From contig NC_089732.1 of the NCBI RefSeq assembly GCF_035083965.1, positions 12,663,424 through 12,727,423 on the forward strand: 64,000 nt of DNA. The letters run 5' to 3'. Made by a program: the position numbers and the translations under genes. Shown here one piece after another: positions 34,401 to 42,534 of the stretch (positions are counted from its first letter, which is position 1; each line of letters opens with the position of its first letter). The stretch comes from Branchiostoma lanceolatum (taxonomy: Eukaryota > Chordata > Leptocardii > Amphioxiformes > Branchiostomatidae). The notes beneath the pieces are model-generated. The model saw only the letters and a program-made list of their open reading frames with translations. It searched no databases and had not been told where the DNA came from.

Positions 34401-37400
34401 ATATGGAAACGGACTTCTTTTCAGAACTATATTCATTTCAGAAACCTCCAACTCCTCTCACGGAAGAAATTTGTGAAGATTTTTTCCCCGAAGATTACCC
34501 TAAACGCCTGTCAGAAGCTCAAAGACAAGAGTGTGAGGGTTTTATTTCAGAAATAGAATTAAAGCAAGCAATCAAATCTTTCCAAAGAGGAAAAACGCCA
34601 GGACAAGATGGCATTCCTGTAGAATTTTATGACGTTTTTTTCGATCATTTAAAATCTCCTATGTTAGAATGTCTAAACCACGCTTACGAACGTGGCCACT
34701 TGTCAAGTACACAAAGAGAGGGGCTAATATCACTACTTCTTAAAAAGGATTCAAATGGAAAAGACAAAGATCCATCCACACTAACTAATTGGCGCCCTTT
34801 AACACTTTTGAATTGTGATGTTCGTATCCTGTCCAAGTGCTTAGCCAAAAGAATGTGTAAAGTATTACAGAGTATTATAGAAACCGACCAGACTGGTTTT
34901 ATGCAGGGACGGTATATAGGAGACGGGATTCGCAGAATTCTGGAAATCATTGAAAAATATGAAAAAGAAAACTCGCCAGGAATAATTTTTGTGACAGACT
35001 ATGCTAAAGCATTTGATCGTATTAGATGGGATTTTATCTTAAAATCATTAGAATTCTTTAACTTTGGAAACTCCTTCATCAAATGGATACAGGTACTTTA
35101 TAGTAATATATCAAGTAGAATTATCAATTATGGACATTTATCTAAGCCATTTATGCCTCAGCGAGGGGTACGGCAAGGATGCCCCCTGTCTCCGTATCTG
35201 TTTATTGTTGCCGTGGAACTTTTAGTCATTAAAATCAGGAGTAACTCAGATATAAAGGGTTTGATGACAAAAGATATAGAATCAAAATTGTCCCAGTATG
35301 CGGATGACACTAACTTTACTTTAGAACCCACATCGGTCTCACTTAACGCTTTAACTGAAGATTTAAATCACTTCAGCGCACTCTCTGGTCTCACACCCAA
35401 TTATGACAAATGTAAGGTAGTCAGAATTGGTTCTCTTAAAGGTACAGGCTTTGTATTACCGTGTCAGTATAGCGTGGAATGGACTGATGGACCCTTTGAT
35501 ATGTTAGGGACACACGTTCCAGTAAATATGAATGAGATCACTTCCATCAACTGTAGTAAGTGCCTTAAGAAACTGGACTCCACATTACAGCCGTGGAAAG
35601 GAAAACCACTGTCATTGTACGGCAAAATCGCAATAATCAATTCCTTGGTTGTTTCGCTCTTTGCGCATATATTTCTTGTTCTACCTTCTCCGGATCATAT
35701 GTTTTTTCAACAATATGAAACAAAAATTTTCAAATTCATTTGGAATAATGGTCCGGAGAGGGTAAAGAGAAAAATACTTTACAGCCCATATGAATGTGGA
35801 GGGTTAAGGCTCATTAATTTGTATGCTTTCAATGCTTCCTTAAAAGCTTCCTGGATTCCTAAGCTTTATCATAACACACTCTGGTTTTGTTCAAAACTTC
35901 TATCAAACACCCATGTTGCATTTAGAAAGGGTTTGTTTCCATTCATGCAAATAGGTGATGACAAAGTGAAAATTGTCAAGTTTCTGAAACATGAGCTCCC
36001 TGGTGTAAGTGTATTTTTCTTAGATGCATTGTCTTCGTGGCTATCATTCCAGTTTAACCCTCCTGAGAATAGTTCGCATTCCCATGTTCTGTGGTATAGT
36101 TGTCATTTTAAAATTGATGATAAACCGTTCTTATGGAGGGATATGCTGGATCAGGGCATTCTGTTTGTACATGACATTTTAGATGCAGAAGGAAAAGTGC
36201 TGTCTTACACAGAATTAAGATTGAAATTTGATGTAACTGTTTCAGAGTTTGTTTATAATAGATTGATATCAGCTGTCTCCCAGTACCGTCGATTGAAATG
36301 TTGTAATGTAAGGAACTGTAGCGATGTACAAGTATGCAGACCTATGTTACAAAATTATGAGTGGATAAGAGGTGTTAAAATCAACAAAAAAGTGTATAAG
36401 TTCTTTTTAGAAAAAAAAGATTTGATCGATCACCCTAGGAACATCATGACTTACTGGGAAGACCAACTGAACGACATTGTACCTTGGAAGGAAGTTTTTC
36501 TCCTCATACATAAACTAACAATCGATCCCCCGACCAGAATCTTTCAATTCAAATTAGTACACAAATTTTTAGCAACAAATAGATTATTACACATCTGGAA
36601 ATTGAAAGATTCTCCATTATGTGCCCTTTGTAAAAAAGAGGAAGAAACAATAAAACACCTTTTCTATGACTGTGGAAAGGTGGTTGAATTTTGGCGGAGC
36701 GTACAAAGATGGTTAAACAAAACAACAGGGCTTTATCTGAATGTCAATAATCCAATGAACATTCTGTTGGGGGGTCATTCCGAATCTGTGCCGATAGTGT
36801 GTAATCTTATTATTCTTCTGGGTAAGGTGTACATTTTTAAAAATCGTGAGTCATGTACTATTTCGTTGCATAAATTTATCCCATTTGTGAATAATTTCAA
36901 GTGTCAAGAAGAAACCATCGCAGGAAAAAGAAATAAGTTAAGTAGTCACTTTAGAAAATGGGGCGAACTTCAAAATGTACTCAAATACTAGCATGTGTGT
37001 GTGTGTGTGTACTCTAATGTTTTCATGTAATACAGCTGTCTTTGTGCTTTTATTCTGTTGAATAAAGATTAAAAATTATTAAAAAAAAATAAAAAAATAA
37101 AAAATAAAAAAAAAGACCTACCCACCTACTAAATATCAAGACAATCCATCTTGGCACTCTTGAGTTATCGTCCCGAGGACTTTCACATTCCTGTACAATT
37201 CCTAGAATTCTTACAAACTGCACACAATGTATATACAATAAGGCTCGCCCCTGAGGCGTCGTCAAAAAGTTCCCGTTTACAATCAATGGCTTTTCGAGAA
37301 GATTTCAGTTCAGTCTCTAGAAACACAGTGATATTTTTCAACTGTTGTTTTGAAATGAATACATTTTGGGGGTGGTTATTTACCTAACTTTGTGTTCATT

Positions 37401-40400
37401 TTCAGTGTTATTCTTAGGCCTCCTTAGCATGGTACCAATTCTGTTCATAACGCATTGGCTCCTTTTTTTAATACTGTCGGTAATTCTGAAAAAATAGCCA
37501 CGTCTTTCTGATTCCCGTCCGGTAAAAATTACCGGAGTGCACCAGTAGACATAGGCGGGTGAGTAACTCACCCAGTACCGCGGAGATCCCTGGGGGCTCA
37601 CGGTCGGATGTTTAAGAAGACTAGCTTGAACTTTGTTGCAACATTAACCCTCCTCGCGCTATGATCACAGGGGTCAATAATCTTCAAAGGACGAGACGCC
37701 CATCGTAACATGGCCATCTGCGCCATCAATCTTCGACGTCTTGCCGACAGAACAAAAGCACTGTTGACGGTAAGACAATTTCTCGTGACCTTACCCTGCT
37801 CAGTGGAAGATTCAAAAGGTTACCTATGACGTCTGTAACGTAGGAACAAAGGCACCTATATTTGCTGGAATTGATGGCCAATTTTAATGATAGCCTTCGA
37901 GGTCAACGCAAATGTCTGAGATCAATTCTTGGCATTTCATGGCGAGACCATGTTACAAATGAAGAGCTTATGCAAAGAGCAAAAGTCCCCCCTCTTAGCA
38001 CAATTGTAATGAAAAGAAGATTAACCTTTGCCGGACATGCGTGGAGGTTACCCGAGCACAGAACGACTAGAATCGCCATGACCTGGAAACCGAAAGGCAC
38101 TCGTCCGAGAGGACGGCCTAAGGTCACTCTCAGGCGAACACTGCAAAACGACGGGAAGAAGCTGGGATTACATTCACTGGAGGAAATGGCAGTAGCGGCA
38201 CAAGACCGCAACCTTTGGAGAAGAAGTATCCGAAGCCAAGTTGACCTATCCAACAAAGTTGCGGGAGGATCTAAGGTCTAAGGTAAGGTTCGAGGTCAAT
38301 TATGAACACTAGGTGGACCGGATAATTAGCATAATTTCATCATACAAAAGAATACCTCAGCGGTCAAAGTTGACTACCAGTAATGTTGCCTCACTAGACT
38401 CAAGAATCGGTGGCTAGGAAAGAAGTTTTTATGAAAGTAAATGTGAAAAAGGGAAATATTGTTACTAACTCCAGATATGTTAGATGAATGGTTGAACATT
38501 TCAGCAACAAGTTTTCTCTAAAAAAACGGTCACCGTTGTATGGACGTGTTCGGTTGGGGGATAGCGGAGAGTTGGGCGGGCTGGATCGTCGGGGCCAGCG
38601 GGAAGGTGGGCCGGGGAAAGCTCGGGCGCGCGCGCGGTGGATGGCGCGCCGATTCACGGGGTCCGGTTTCCCAGGGTACGTTTATAGAAAACAGAGCGCC
38701 CGTAGAAGAGCTTGCTTCCAAGGTAAGAGATATATTCCACATGTCAGATCCAGTACCATGCACAAGTTATACATACAATTGTTTGATATAGCTGTATACA
38801 CGTGGGTTCATTATGAGATCAGACCTCAGCCATATCCTGTCTCTATTTTCAGTTTGCCAAAAGAAACAGTTTTCGGATGGCTCCGAGAAAAAAATTGCAG
38901 ATCAGTTGTATTTTCCATCAGAGAGAAAGCACAGTATAAGGCAAAAAAAAACCCAACTCGTAGTGTCTGGTAGAGTCTAGCATTTCTGTACTTTTTCTTG
39001 ATCTTAACATTTGTAAGGGTAATGTTATTATAGTTATGTGTACCTTCACAGAAGTAAACATGTTGTTTTTACTTCGTTCCTTACTCTTCTTCTCCGCACA
39101 AATACAAAACATGAATGTCTCCAAAACTAGAGCTCGGAATAACTTGAAATCCAGCAAGCTGATCAGCCTGTATATACAACACCGCATCATGGTCTTTTTG
39201 TCCCATATAAATTTTCAAAACATCATTTTATGAGGCAAAAATGGGGAAAAATGGCATTTTACGCTCGAAATAGAACTTTAGAATCCCTTTAGAACCCCAT
39301 CGTAACATTGTCCTAAAATCCAGGTAATCGAACCACGGCCGCAAGTCGGTGTGGCGTAATGGTGAGAGCATAGGGCTGCCAAACAGCGTGGCCCGAGTTC
39401 GATTCCGGCTCTCCCCCAGACATGTCTGGACATGCACCCGACGTTGTGCCCTTGGAAAAGGCACTTAACACAAAATCCCTCACTTCACTCAGGTGTAAAT
39501 GAGGACCTAGCTTTGTCTAGGGACGTCCCTCGGCCGCGGATAGGACGTTAAATGGAGGTCCCGTGTTTGAGGAGAGAAACACCTTGAGCACGTAAAAGAA
39601 CCCACCACATCTTTCGAAAAAGAGTAGGGGCATGCCCCGGTGTGAGTGGCTCAAAACGTTCCGGTCTAAATGGGGTAGGGAATTTCCCGAGCAGCCTTCG
39701 TAACCCCTGCTTCTCCTAATGGGTCTTGAGCATTGATGTTTCTGACCTAGGGTGAAGAGATGCTGCTACTGTAACAATTGAGCCGCCTTTCCTCGTAAAT
39801 CGATGGCAACATCAGGCTCTGGTGAATTGATTTAAAAAAAAGTCGATTTCCTGGATTTTAGGACAATGCTCCAACTTGAAGGTTGACCTCAGCTTTGGAA
39901 CACGCGACGGCAGAATGAAACCTGATTCGTTTCTAGAGGTGGATTTGCATGATATACGACAATGCTGCTTGAAAGTTTTTCTTGATTTTTATGTTTACCT
40001 TCACAGAAGTAAGCATATTAATAAAATTGAAGCATAAACAACTGCTACGTTCGATGCAAGGTCGCTGAATAGTGTCGGCTCTTACATAATAACACATACA
40101 ACAATCGTCATGCAACCTTAAAGGTTTTTACCCTGAGACATAAATGTATGAAAAATACACACTCACACACAAAATTTGGGAATTGAATTTTTTATTTCGC
40201 GATTATATTGACTGAACAAACAAGATATGCCGCTGGCCCGCTGCGTAGAACGCCCCCCTTGTAACCTTACCTTATGTCATGGTCATTCCGTTCACCATGT
40301 AATACTATGTGTACAGCGGGGCCAGCGGTGGGCATCGTCTGCCCAGCTTGGAGTCGCCGTCAGGGTAAATTTCATTTAGCTTGATACACAAGGAGGTTCT

Positions 40401-42534
40401 CCGTATAACCTCCTTTAAACAGGTCGGATAAGTGTTTGATAAGGTTCGTGGCCGGCTTGCACAAGTTAAGTCTGCGCGACGTAAGTGTTGCAAAGTAATC
40501 CTTTGAAGTTCTCATGTTGATTATGATTGACAGGCGGACCGCTTCCGATGTGCGTGGGAATCATCGCAAAGCAACGTAAATGTAGATGCAAATTTTCAAT
40601 TTTCTTGCTTTTTAAACAACCTACAAAAAACACGAATACTGGGCTCAGAAGAAAAACATTATCGTGCGATTCAAAACATGTCTAGACCTGTCTTTGCCCT
40701 GGATGGACTAGAATAACAGGAAAGATTGTCTGCGTACTTTTAGGATTACATTTGCATGCGGTATTGTGCAGACTGCAGAGGCCAGTATGCTCGGCAAGTG
40801 CGGGACGTTTTTGGTATAGATTTGTGTCAATTTTTGTGATCATGATAACCAGAGATTTCTGTGAAACAAAGTCTGTATCGTCTTTTGTGTACCATGGACC
40901 AATCAATCGTTCATCAATGTTAACATAGATTTAAATGCAGCGCGTGGCGCAAAAGGCCGCTAAGGTGAAGCACACCTACATCGCCCATAGCATCGGTAAA
41001 AACTTTCATACGCACGCCTTGCGCAATGTTAACTAGCTATTTATCGCTACGTCTCCGTGTCTTCAACGGAAATTACCGAAGTTTCAACTGTTTGTGCAAC
41101 TGTAGGTCATTCTTTGGAAAGAGCGCGGGAAAAGAAACACGGTATAGAGTTGCAGGGCGTTCAAAGAGACTAACGTAGAGGACTTTTGAACACAATTAAA
41201 TAGACACCTGTATTTGCTGGAACTGATAGCCGATTTAATGGTAGCTTTCGAGATCAATTATGAACACTAGGTGGTCCGGAAAATTAGCATAATTTTATCA
41301 TACAAAAGAATACCTCAGCGGTCAAAATTGACCACTAGTAATGTTGCCTCACTAGACTCAAGATAATGAGAATTTATTCATCCCTTCTAGATCTCGCAAT
41401 TGACTTATCCTGTGTCCAAGACTTCTCCTGTGTCAAAGTCTGCGATTAATCACTTTACCCTTTTTGGAAAAAATGTTAAGATAGACCATGTCAATGCATT
41501 GCTTGCAAATGTTGCCCCTCTATTTTCTTACTTAACTTTTATCAATTGTGTACTGTGAATGACCGCCTTTGGTCTGTTAAATTATAAAGAAACACAAAAG
41601 GGGCCAGGCGGCCATCCAGAAAAGTGCACAAGTGAAAAATTGTACGACGTTGTAAAAATTAGAACATCGCACGGCGCTCTTATCTACGGCGATTTTACCT
41701 ACGATTTACCTGAGATGATCCTGCGATCTACGGGGTACACTACAATCGCAGGCGCATCTTACGATGTATGTGACCGGGGCTTAAGCGTTAGAAGTTAGCC
41801 AAGAGTAATTAATGACCACTGAGCTGACTCGTTGTACAGTGACTGAAAGATTTTCATTCAAGCCACATGTGCCAAAATGCGATGTAGTGAAAGAAGTGTG
41901 CTCGAGTCCAAAAATATCCTGCATGGCAACACCCAAAAGTAAAAAAAAACAACTTTGATAGTCTATCACAAGCCGTCAAACGTATGTTGCAACGTCGCGA
42001 TTTTCTTATGTGCTTGCCTCTGCCTTTATGTTCATGTAAAACGGTAGAATGAACATAGTTTATTACGTTTTCTAAATTTGAGTGCGCCATTAAAGATCGT
42101 GGGCGAAGTAACAGAGAAAGAGTTTAGCCCCCTCTCACTGGACCCGCGGCCCGCTGGCGATGGCGTCGTCGCTGCGTCCTAAACTGGATTTGTGTTACCC
42201 TTGACTTCATAATGGAAATATCATTCAAAACGTGAAACATGAACAAAAAGACTACAAGACACACAAATTTTAAAATGATTTGTTTGGGTTTTTTTGTCGA
42301 TGAAATTCGTTGAGTGCTTTCTCAATTCGATCGGCCGCAGCGACGTCGCCAGCGTTCCGCGGGTCCAGTGAGAGGGGGCTAAACTCTTTCTCTGTTACTT
42401 CGCTCATGATTTCAATAAAAACACAAGAAAACAGGGTAGCTACATGTTTATAAAAAACCAAAGAGGGAATCTACCTGAGCCGAGGTCACCGCCAGGGAGG
42501 CCAGCAGACACGCGGTCAGAATAAATCGTCGCAT
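23685..42534 (-). CDS. Secreted NIDO plus C-type lectin protein (gene C)
   Basis: Well-supported exons, 5' to 3': 28755-28609, 27680-27375, 27012-26875, 26096-25925 (NIDO), then 25400-25229, 24734-24594 and 23814-23685 (C-type lectin, ending TAA). Phases join without a stop. The upstream end is inferred: a signal-peptide exon at 42534-42475 ends in phase 0, as the NIDO start requires, and an optional 48-base phase-0 exon lies at 29066-29019. Without the optional exon the model gives 421 residues. NIDO is the nidogen N-terminal globular type domain found in extracellular matrix and mucin proteins. CTLDs bind glycans or proteins. No transmembrane helix follows, so the product should be secreted, perhaps as a matrix or immune recognition protein (inference). 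The long first intron would hold a LINE, SINEs and MITEs. The NIDO-CTLD core is firm; attachment of the distant signal exon is uncertain. Confidence 0.72.
24010..25080. repeat. Direct repeat pair with Penelope-like end motif
   Basis: Positions about 24028-24167 and 24935-25070 are near-identical (CTGACTGGTTCACATA, AATGAGATGCATTCCCAAAC, CAATCACAGGGGATGACA). The right copy is preceded by 'TTAACCGACTTTTCGGTGACC ... CTTCTTCAAGG', the kind of sequence found at the 3' end of Penelope-like elements on the minus strand. No coding part remains. The pair brackets the second CTLD exon. Confidence 0.55.
24335..24570. mobile_element. MITE family 3, copy 2
   Basis: The left end CTCACTGGAATACGGCAC is followed by GTTGGCGACCTCGCTGCG, and the interior AAATTCGTTGAGCACTC matches the 42119 copy. 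Terminal repeats are eroded. It lies in the intron between the two last CTLD exons. A lone TAATCTCCAAGCAGAT (family 4 end) is at about 24247. Confidence 0.7.
25706..25858. repeat. AC-rich repeat with inverted GGAG end and poly-C run
   Basis: An (AC)n/(ACAG)n tract is followed by CACGCCAAAAATTACATCTCC with an ATTTTTCATGGAGATAA end, resembling the tails at 51005-51040 and 52515-52570. A 16-base C run is at 25842-25857. Confidence 0.6.
25925..28755 (-). CDS. NIDO domain exons of gene C
   Basis: Four exons. 28755-28609: FYPYGPGTADVLDGAADD, with PFPFFGNTFNSLW. 27680-27375: VNTNGDISFGGSV, VIAAYFTDVKTS, HETT-like strand and ATWHDVGLFG. 27012-26875: RNTFQLVLITDG, then FNYDKIQFLQG. 26096-25925: VGINGGDGIHYTLHPYS, then GRWYRRTDL. 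The order 'FY-GP-GD', 'F-LWVNTNG-ISFG', 'IAP(AA)Y-D', 'ATW', 'NTFQ-VL-TDG', 'Y-IQ' and 'GINGGDG' is the NIDO signature, here with ISFGG and IAAYF. Phases are 0-0-0-1. A LINE reverse-transcriptase remnant sits in the intron before the last NIDO exon. Confidence 0.9.
26334..26702 (-). pseudogene. LINE reverse-transcriptase C-terminal fragment
   Basis: A 122-codon open stretch encodes AGTWGLT, IDSWHRKQLRRLTG, FGHILRTPEDSP and GRPREGL. This is the arrangement seen in the C-terminal tails of RTE/jockey-like non-LTR retrotransposons (HRK-LR--G, F-GH--R, G-PR). It is truncated at both ends, lies in an intron of gene C in the same orientation, and is presumed inactive. Confidence 0.7.
27808..28012. 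repeat. Tandem duplication of about 120 bp with hairpin ends
   Basis: The block TGATTGGCTGTTGCCC...ACACAACAGAGGGAGAAAA...TCTGATTGGTTGGCG occurs at about 27815 and again at 27934. The second copy is framed by GCTGCGTTAGCGCT and AGCGCTAACGCAGC in inverted orientation. Confidence 0.75.
28222..28350 (+). repeat. Interspersed repeat, second copy
   Basis: Shares the blocks GACATCCAGGTAATAA, ATACGCCAAAAA, 'TTGCTCAAGTAACTGGATAA' and TTTCAGACAGCATCCGCT with 59930-60115, and more weakly with 845-965. Confidence 0.65.
29019..29066 (-). CDS. Possible small extra exon of gene C
   Basis: Forty-eight bases between acceptor TTGATAG and donor GCT|GTAAGT, open in phase 0-0, encoding QLQTALGYTPKKAFPA. GYTP and AFP also occur in the NIDO exon downstream. 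Only splice logic supports it, and it could be chance. Confidence 0.35.
29377..30500 (+). repeat. Long interspersed repeat, left copy
   Basis: The sequence starting CTTTCATATTCCTGTACA, through 'GGCGTCGCCAAAAAGTTCC', 'ACCGGAGTGC', the 'CAGTACCGCGGAGATCCC' block and the ACACTGAGTGGACCGG end, recurs in the same order at 37181-38411. A short piece of its right end recurs at about 41200-41365. Whether this is a transposable element or a duplicated flank is unresolved. Confidence 0.75.
29979..30392 (+). repeat. Three tandem units of about 140 bp
   Basis: Units at 29979-30118, 30119-30258 and 30259-30392 all start GACAATTTCTCGC and end with TTCGAGGTCAATAATGAA-like sequence. The first two are very similar and the third is shorter and more diverged. 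The homologous region at about 37773-38300 has only one unit. Confidence 0.9.
30742..30955 (+). repeat. Interspersed repeat shared with 49395-49640
   Basis: Blocks TTCTCTACCCAAATAA, 'ATTTCCTCATA', 'TGAGGCCCTC', 'TTTATGTCTAATG' and 'TACCACTATGGA' occur in the same order in both places. There is no coding potential. Confidence 0.65.
31319..32209 (+). CDS. LINE ORF1 protein (RNA-binding chaperone type)
   Basis: 296 residues from the ATG at 31319; an upstream in-frame ATG at 31205 is less likely because it would leave almost no 5' UTR. Residues about 20-85 form a heptad-like coiled coil (RLQCLETRVKQLESNL...CRMESQEKEQENTG). The middle has SDLELYGRRWNLLFHGVQE, the RRM-like core of L1-type ORF1. 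The C-terminal part is basic (DVPYNVRELRKRKLVPALKR). The last 60 residues are polar and repetitive. By family knowledge it trimerises, coats the element RNA and aids target-primed reverse transcription. Confidence 0.85.
   Translation: MAATRGEELVKIPRKEWEAIVDRLQCLETRVKQLESNLDTVSGEVSKHHVDNVEFVKSMEFTQENVDELTCRMESQEKEQENTGKWLSDLELYGRRWNLLFHGVQETEQENCTKKVLDVIGGEMKLDTRGMRMCGVHRLGKPRNRSGKPRPIIARFTCRADRDQVWKNKTKLKNKPVFISDDVPYNVRELRKRKLVPALKRAKSKGKRATIVGDRLVIEGESFAHWRIPSKWLQDAPEAEPENIQRSQETVGNGQHQRDKSQKGNNTPGSSDQSQHATRGGGGRTLRPRSSRGKRN
32210..33169 (+). other. LINE spacer with a 319-codon open frame of unknown meaning
   Basis: The 960 bases between the two LINE ORFs hold an open frame (32235-33194) that overlaps the ORF2 start by 25 bases. 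Its middle is A/T-rich and codes for hydrophobic stretches. Near its end it reads LKLASFNGNKIANRGNGREVF, which aligns with the ORF2 start LQIGSFNCNGLGDKRKRKEVF. A perfect 9-bp stem (GAGCACTGG/CCAGTGCTC, 32459-32485) lies inside. I do not know a family for this frame. It may be chance, or a decayed duplicate of the ORF2 start. Confidence 0.45.
33170..36991 (+). CDS. LINE ORF2 protein: AP-like endonuclease plus reverse transcriptase
   Basis: 1273 residues, uninterrupted. N-terminal exo/endonuclease/phosphatase fold: QIGSFNCNGLG (about 6-16), ICLQETH (about 39-45), LVNVYGPN, VIVGDFN, SRIDFFLI and SDHNLIALSL, covering the catalytic Asn, Glu, Asp and Asp-His. Reverse transcriptase: NWRPLTLLNCD, QTGFMQGRYI, FVTDYAKAFDRI (about 605-617), GVRQGCPLSPYLF and the catalytic YADD (about 709-712). 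C-terminal region: CALCKKEEETIKHLFYDC (about 1150-1167), a Cys-Cys-His-Cys motif common in this group. All key catalytic motifs are present. The protein nicks target DNA and primes reverse transcription of the element RNA. Confidence 0.95.
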   Translation: MAKTELQIGSFNCNGLGDKRKRKEVFTWLSEKSFEIICLQETHSEADDENTWASEWGGSIVFSHGTSNSRGVLILFKKDLEYVIHDKKMDDDGRWIMLDITIEEFRFCLVNVYGPNMDDPDFFETIERGIQEADVSIENLVIVGDFNTVIDNKIDRAGQRVQNYHPQAREKILNIMDTFDLIDIWRHRNPNATRYSWRRQKQASRIDFFLISFSLLSKVCKTVIADRLRSDHNLIALSLVLSEYPRGKGYWKLNTSLLSDPKYLKETENFIKEFFIHNTGSADPQVVWDTFKCCVRGHTIRYSSRKKRQHVAKEKELIEEISELKDTLDQDPSPSLEILQHYECKQKELERLYYEKTCRLNFLSRCKWMESGERCSKYFLNLEHRNYARKNILRLRNSDGRILTDPADIIHMETDFFSELYSFQKPPTPLTEEICEDFFPEDYPKRLSEAQRQECEGFISEIELKQAIKSFQRGKTPGQDGIPVEFYDVFFDHLKSPMLECLNHAYERGHLSSTQREGLISLLLKKDSNGKDKDPSTLTNWRPLTLLNCDVRILSKCLAKRMCKVLQSIIETDQTGFMQGRYIGDGIRRILEIIEKYEKENSPGIIFVTDYAKAFDRIRWDFILKSLEFFNFGNSFIKWIQVLYSNISSRIINYGHLSKPFMPQRGVRQGCPLSPYLFIVAVELLVIKIRSNSDIKGLMTKDIESKLSQYADDTNFTLEPTSVSLNALTEDLNHFSALSGLTPNYDKCKVVRIGSLKGTGFVLPCQYSVEWTDGPFDMLGTHVPVNMNEITSINCSKCLKKLDSTLQPWKGKPLSLYGKIAIINSLVVSLFAHIFLVLPSPDHMFFQQYETKIFKFIWNNGPERVKRKILYSPYECGGLRLINLYAFNASLKASWIPKLYHNTLWFCSKLLSNTHVAFRKGLFPFMQIGDDKVKIVKFLKHELPGVSVFFLDALSSWLSFQFNPPENSSHSHVLWYSCHFKIDDKPFLWRDMLDQGILFVHDILDAEGKVLSYTELRLKFDVTVSEFVYNRLISAVSQYRRLKCCNVRNCSDVQVCRPMLQNYEWIRGVKINKKVYKFFLEKKDLIDHPRNIMTYWEDQLNDIVPWKEVFLLIHKLTIDPPTRIFQFKLVHKFLATNRLLHIWKLKDSPLCALCKKEEETIKHLFYDCGKVVEFWRSVQRWLNKTTGLYLNVNNPMNILLGGHSESVPIVCNLIILLGKVYIFKNRESCTISLHKFIPFVNNFKCQEETIAGKRNKLSSHFRKWGELQNVLKY
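37181..38411 (+). repeat. Long interspersed repeat, right copy
   Basis: Collinear with 29377-30500 and interrupted by a short LINE insertion at 37906-38288. It contains a single copy of the 140-bp unit that is tripled in the left copy. Confidence 0.75.
37906..38288 (+). mobile_element. 5'-truncated RTE-like LINE fragment with target-site duplication
   Basis: The 383-base insert is bounded by TTCGAGGTCA (37896-37905 and 38289-38298). Its open frame encodes RGQRKCLRSILGISWRDHV, FAGHAWRLPEHR, GTRPRGRPKVTLRRTLQND and AAQDRNLWR. These are hallmarks of the C-terminal tail of RTE/CR1-like reverse transcriptases ('RGRP--TW', 'A-DR--WR'). It ends with short repeats (GTCTAAG-like) instead of poly-A. 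It is only the last 125 or so codons, so it is not autonomous. Confidence 0.85.
38540..38939 (+). CDS. Candidate two-exon small gene (speculative)
   Basis: A GC- and CpG-rich open exon starts at ATG 38540 (MDVFGWGIAESWAGW...) and reaches AAG|GTAAGA at 38722 in phase 0. After a 130-base intron, the acceptor CTATTTTCAG opens 38853-38939 in the same frame (FAKRNSFRMAPRKKLQ...STV, TAA). That gives 89 residues. No domain is recognised. Support is only good splice signals, frame continuity and base composition unlike the A/T-rich surroundings. It could instead be part of a repeat or a promoter-associated sequence. Confidence 0.25.
39352..39670 (+). mobile_element. tRNA-headed SINE, copy 3
   Basis: The head GGTGTGGCGTAATGGTGAGA carries B box GAGTTCGATTCC. 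It is followed by 'CGACGTTGTGCCCTTGG', 'GGGACGTCCCTCGG', 'ATAGGACGTTAAATGGAGG', 'CCTTGAGCACGTAAAAGAAC' and 'AAAGAGTAGGGG'. It is the best preserved head among the copies here. Confidence 0.82.
39850..41190. other. Non-coding stretch, no gene recognised
   Basis: No supported exon or RNA gene. The right end (about 41200-41365) is the end fragment of the interspersed repeat found at 30310 and 38290 ('TGCTGGAACTGATAGCCGAT', 'AGAATACCTCAGCGGTC'). Confidence 0.4.
41590..41790. repeat. Possible MITE remnant ending GTGACCGGGGCTTAA
   Basis: The right end matches the end of the 12711-13068 element. The left end near 41598 (GGGGCCAGGC) pairs poorly. Confidence 0.35.
42103..42403. mobile_element. MITE family 3, copy 3, with 47-bp terminal repeats
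   Basis: The arms 42103-42149 and 42357-42403 are inverted repeats starting GCGAAGTAACAGAG and continuing through TTTAGCCCCCTCTCACTGG. The inner part is the standard family 3 body (AAATTCGTTGAGTGC, AGCGACGTCGCCAGCGT). The element lies about 70 bases inside the intron after the signal-peptide exon at 42475. Confidence 0.88.
42475..42534 (-). CDS. Signal-peptide exon, probably exon 1 of the NIDO-lectin gene
   Basis: ATG at 42534-42532 opens MRRFILTACLLASLAVTSAQ, with an n-region MRR, a hydrophobic core and an A-x-A-like end (TSAQ). Donor CAG|GTAGAT at 42474 ends the exon in phase 0. The next minus-strand exon that starts in phase 0 and needs a signal peptide is the NIDO exon, some 13.4 kb downstream. 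Ownership is inferred from phase and order only. Confidence 0.6.

Larger units (their letters stand above)
31161..37111 (+). mobile_element. Full-length two-ORF non-LTR retrotransposon (L1/Tx1-like LINE)
   Basis: The element is flanked by the target-site duplication AAAGACCTACCCA (31148-31160 and 37112-37124) and ends in an A-rich tail with AATAAA upstream (about 37060-37065). It carries a 5' UTR (31161-31318), ORF1 (31319-32209), a 960-base spacer and ORF2 (33170-36991). Both ORFs are uninterrupted. It inserted into a copy of the 'GGGGGCCCAAAATC...CCTACCCACCTAC' repeat, whose right part continues after the duplication. Coiled-coil ORF1 and an ORF2 with an N-terminal endonuclease, reverse transcriptase and C-terminal Cys-His motif place it in the L1/Tx1-like group (family assignment by motif only). 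Length, intact frames and perfect duplication suggest recent insertion and possible activity. Confidence 0.92.
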
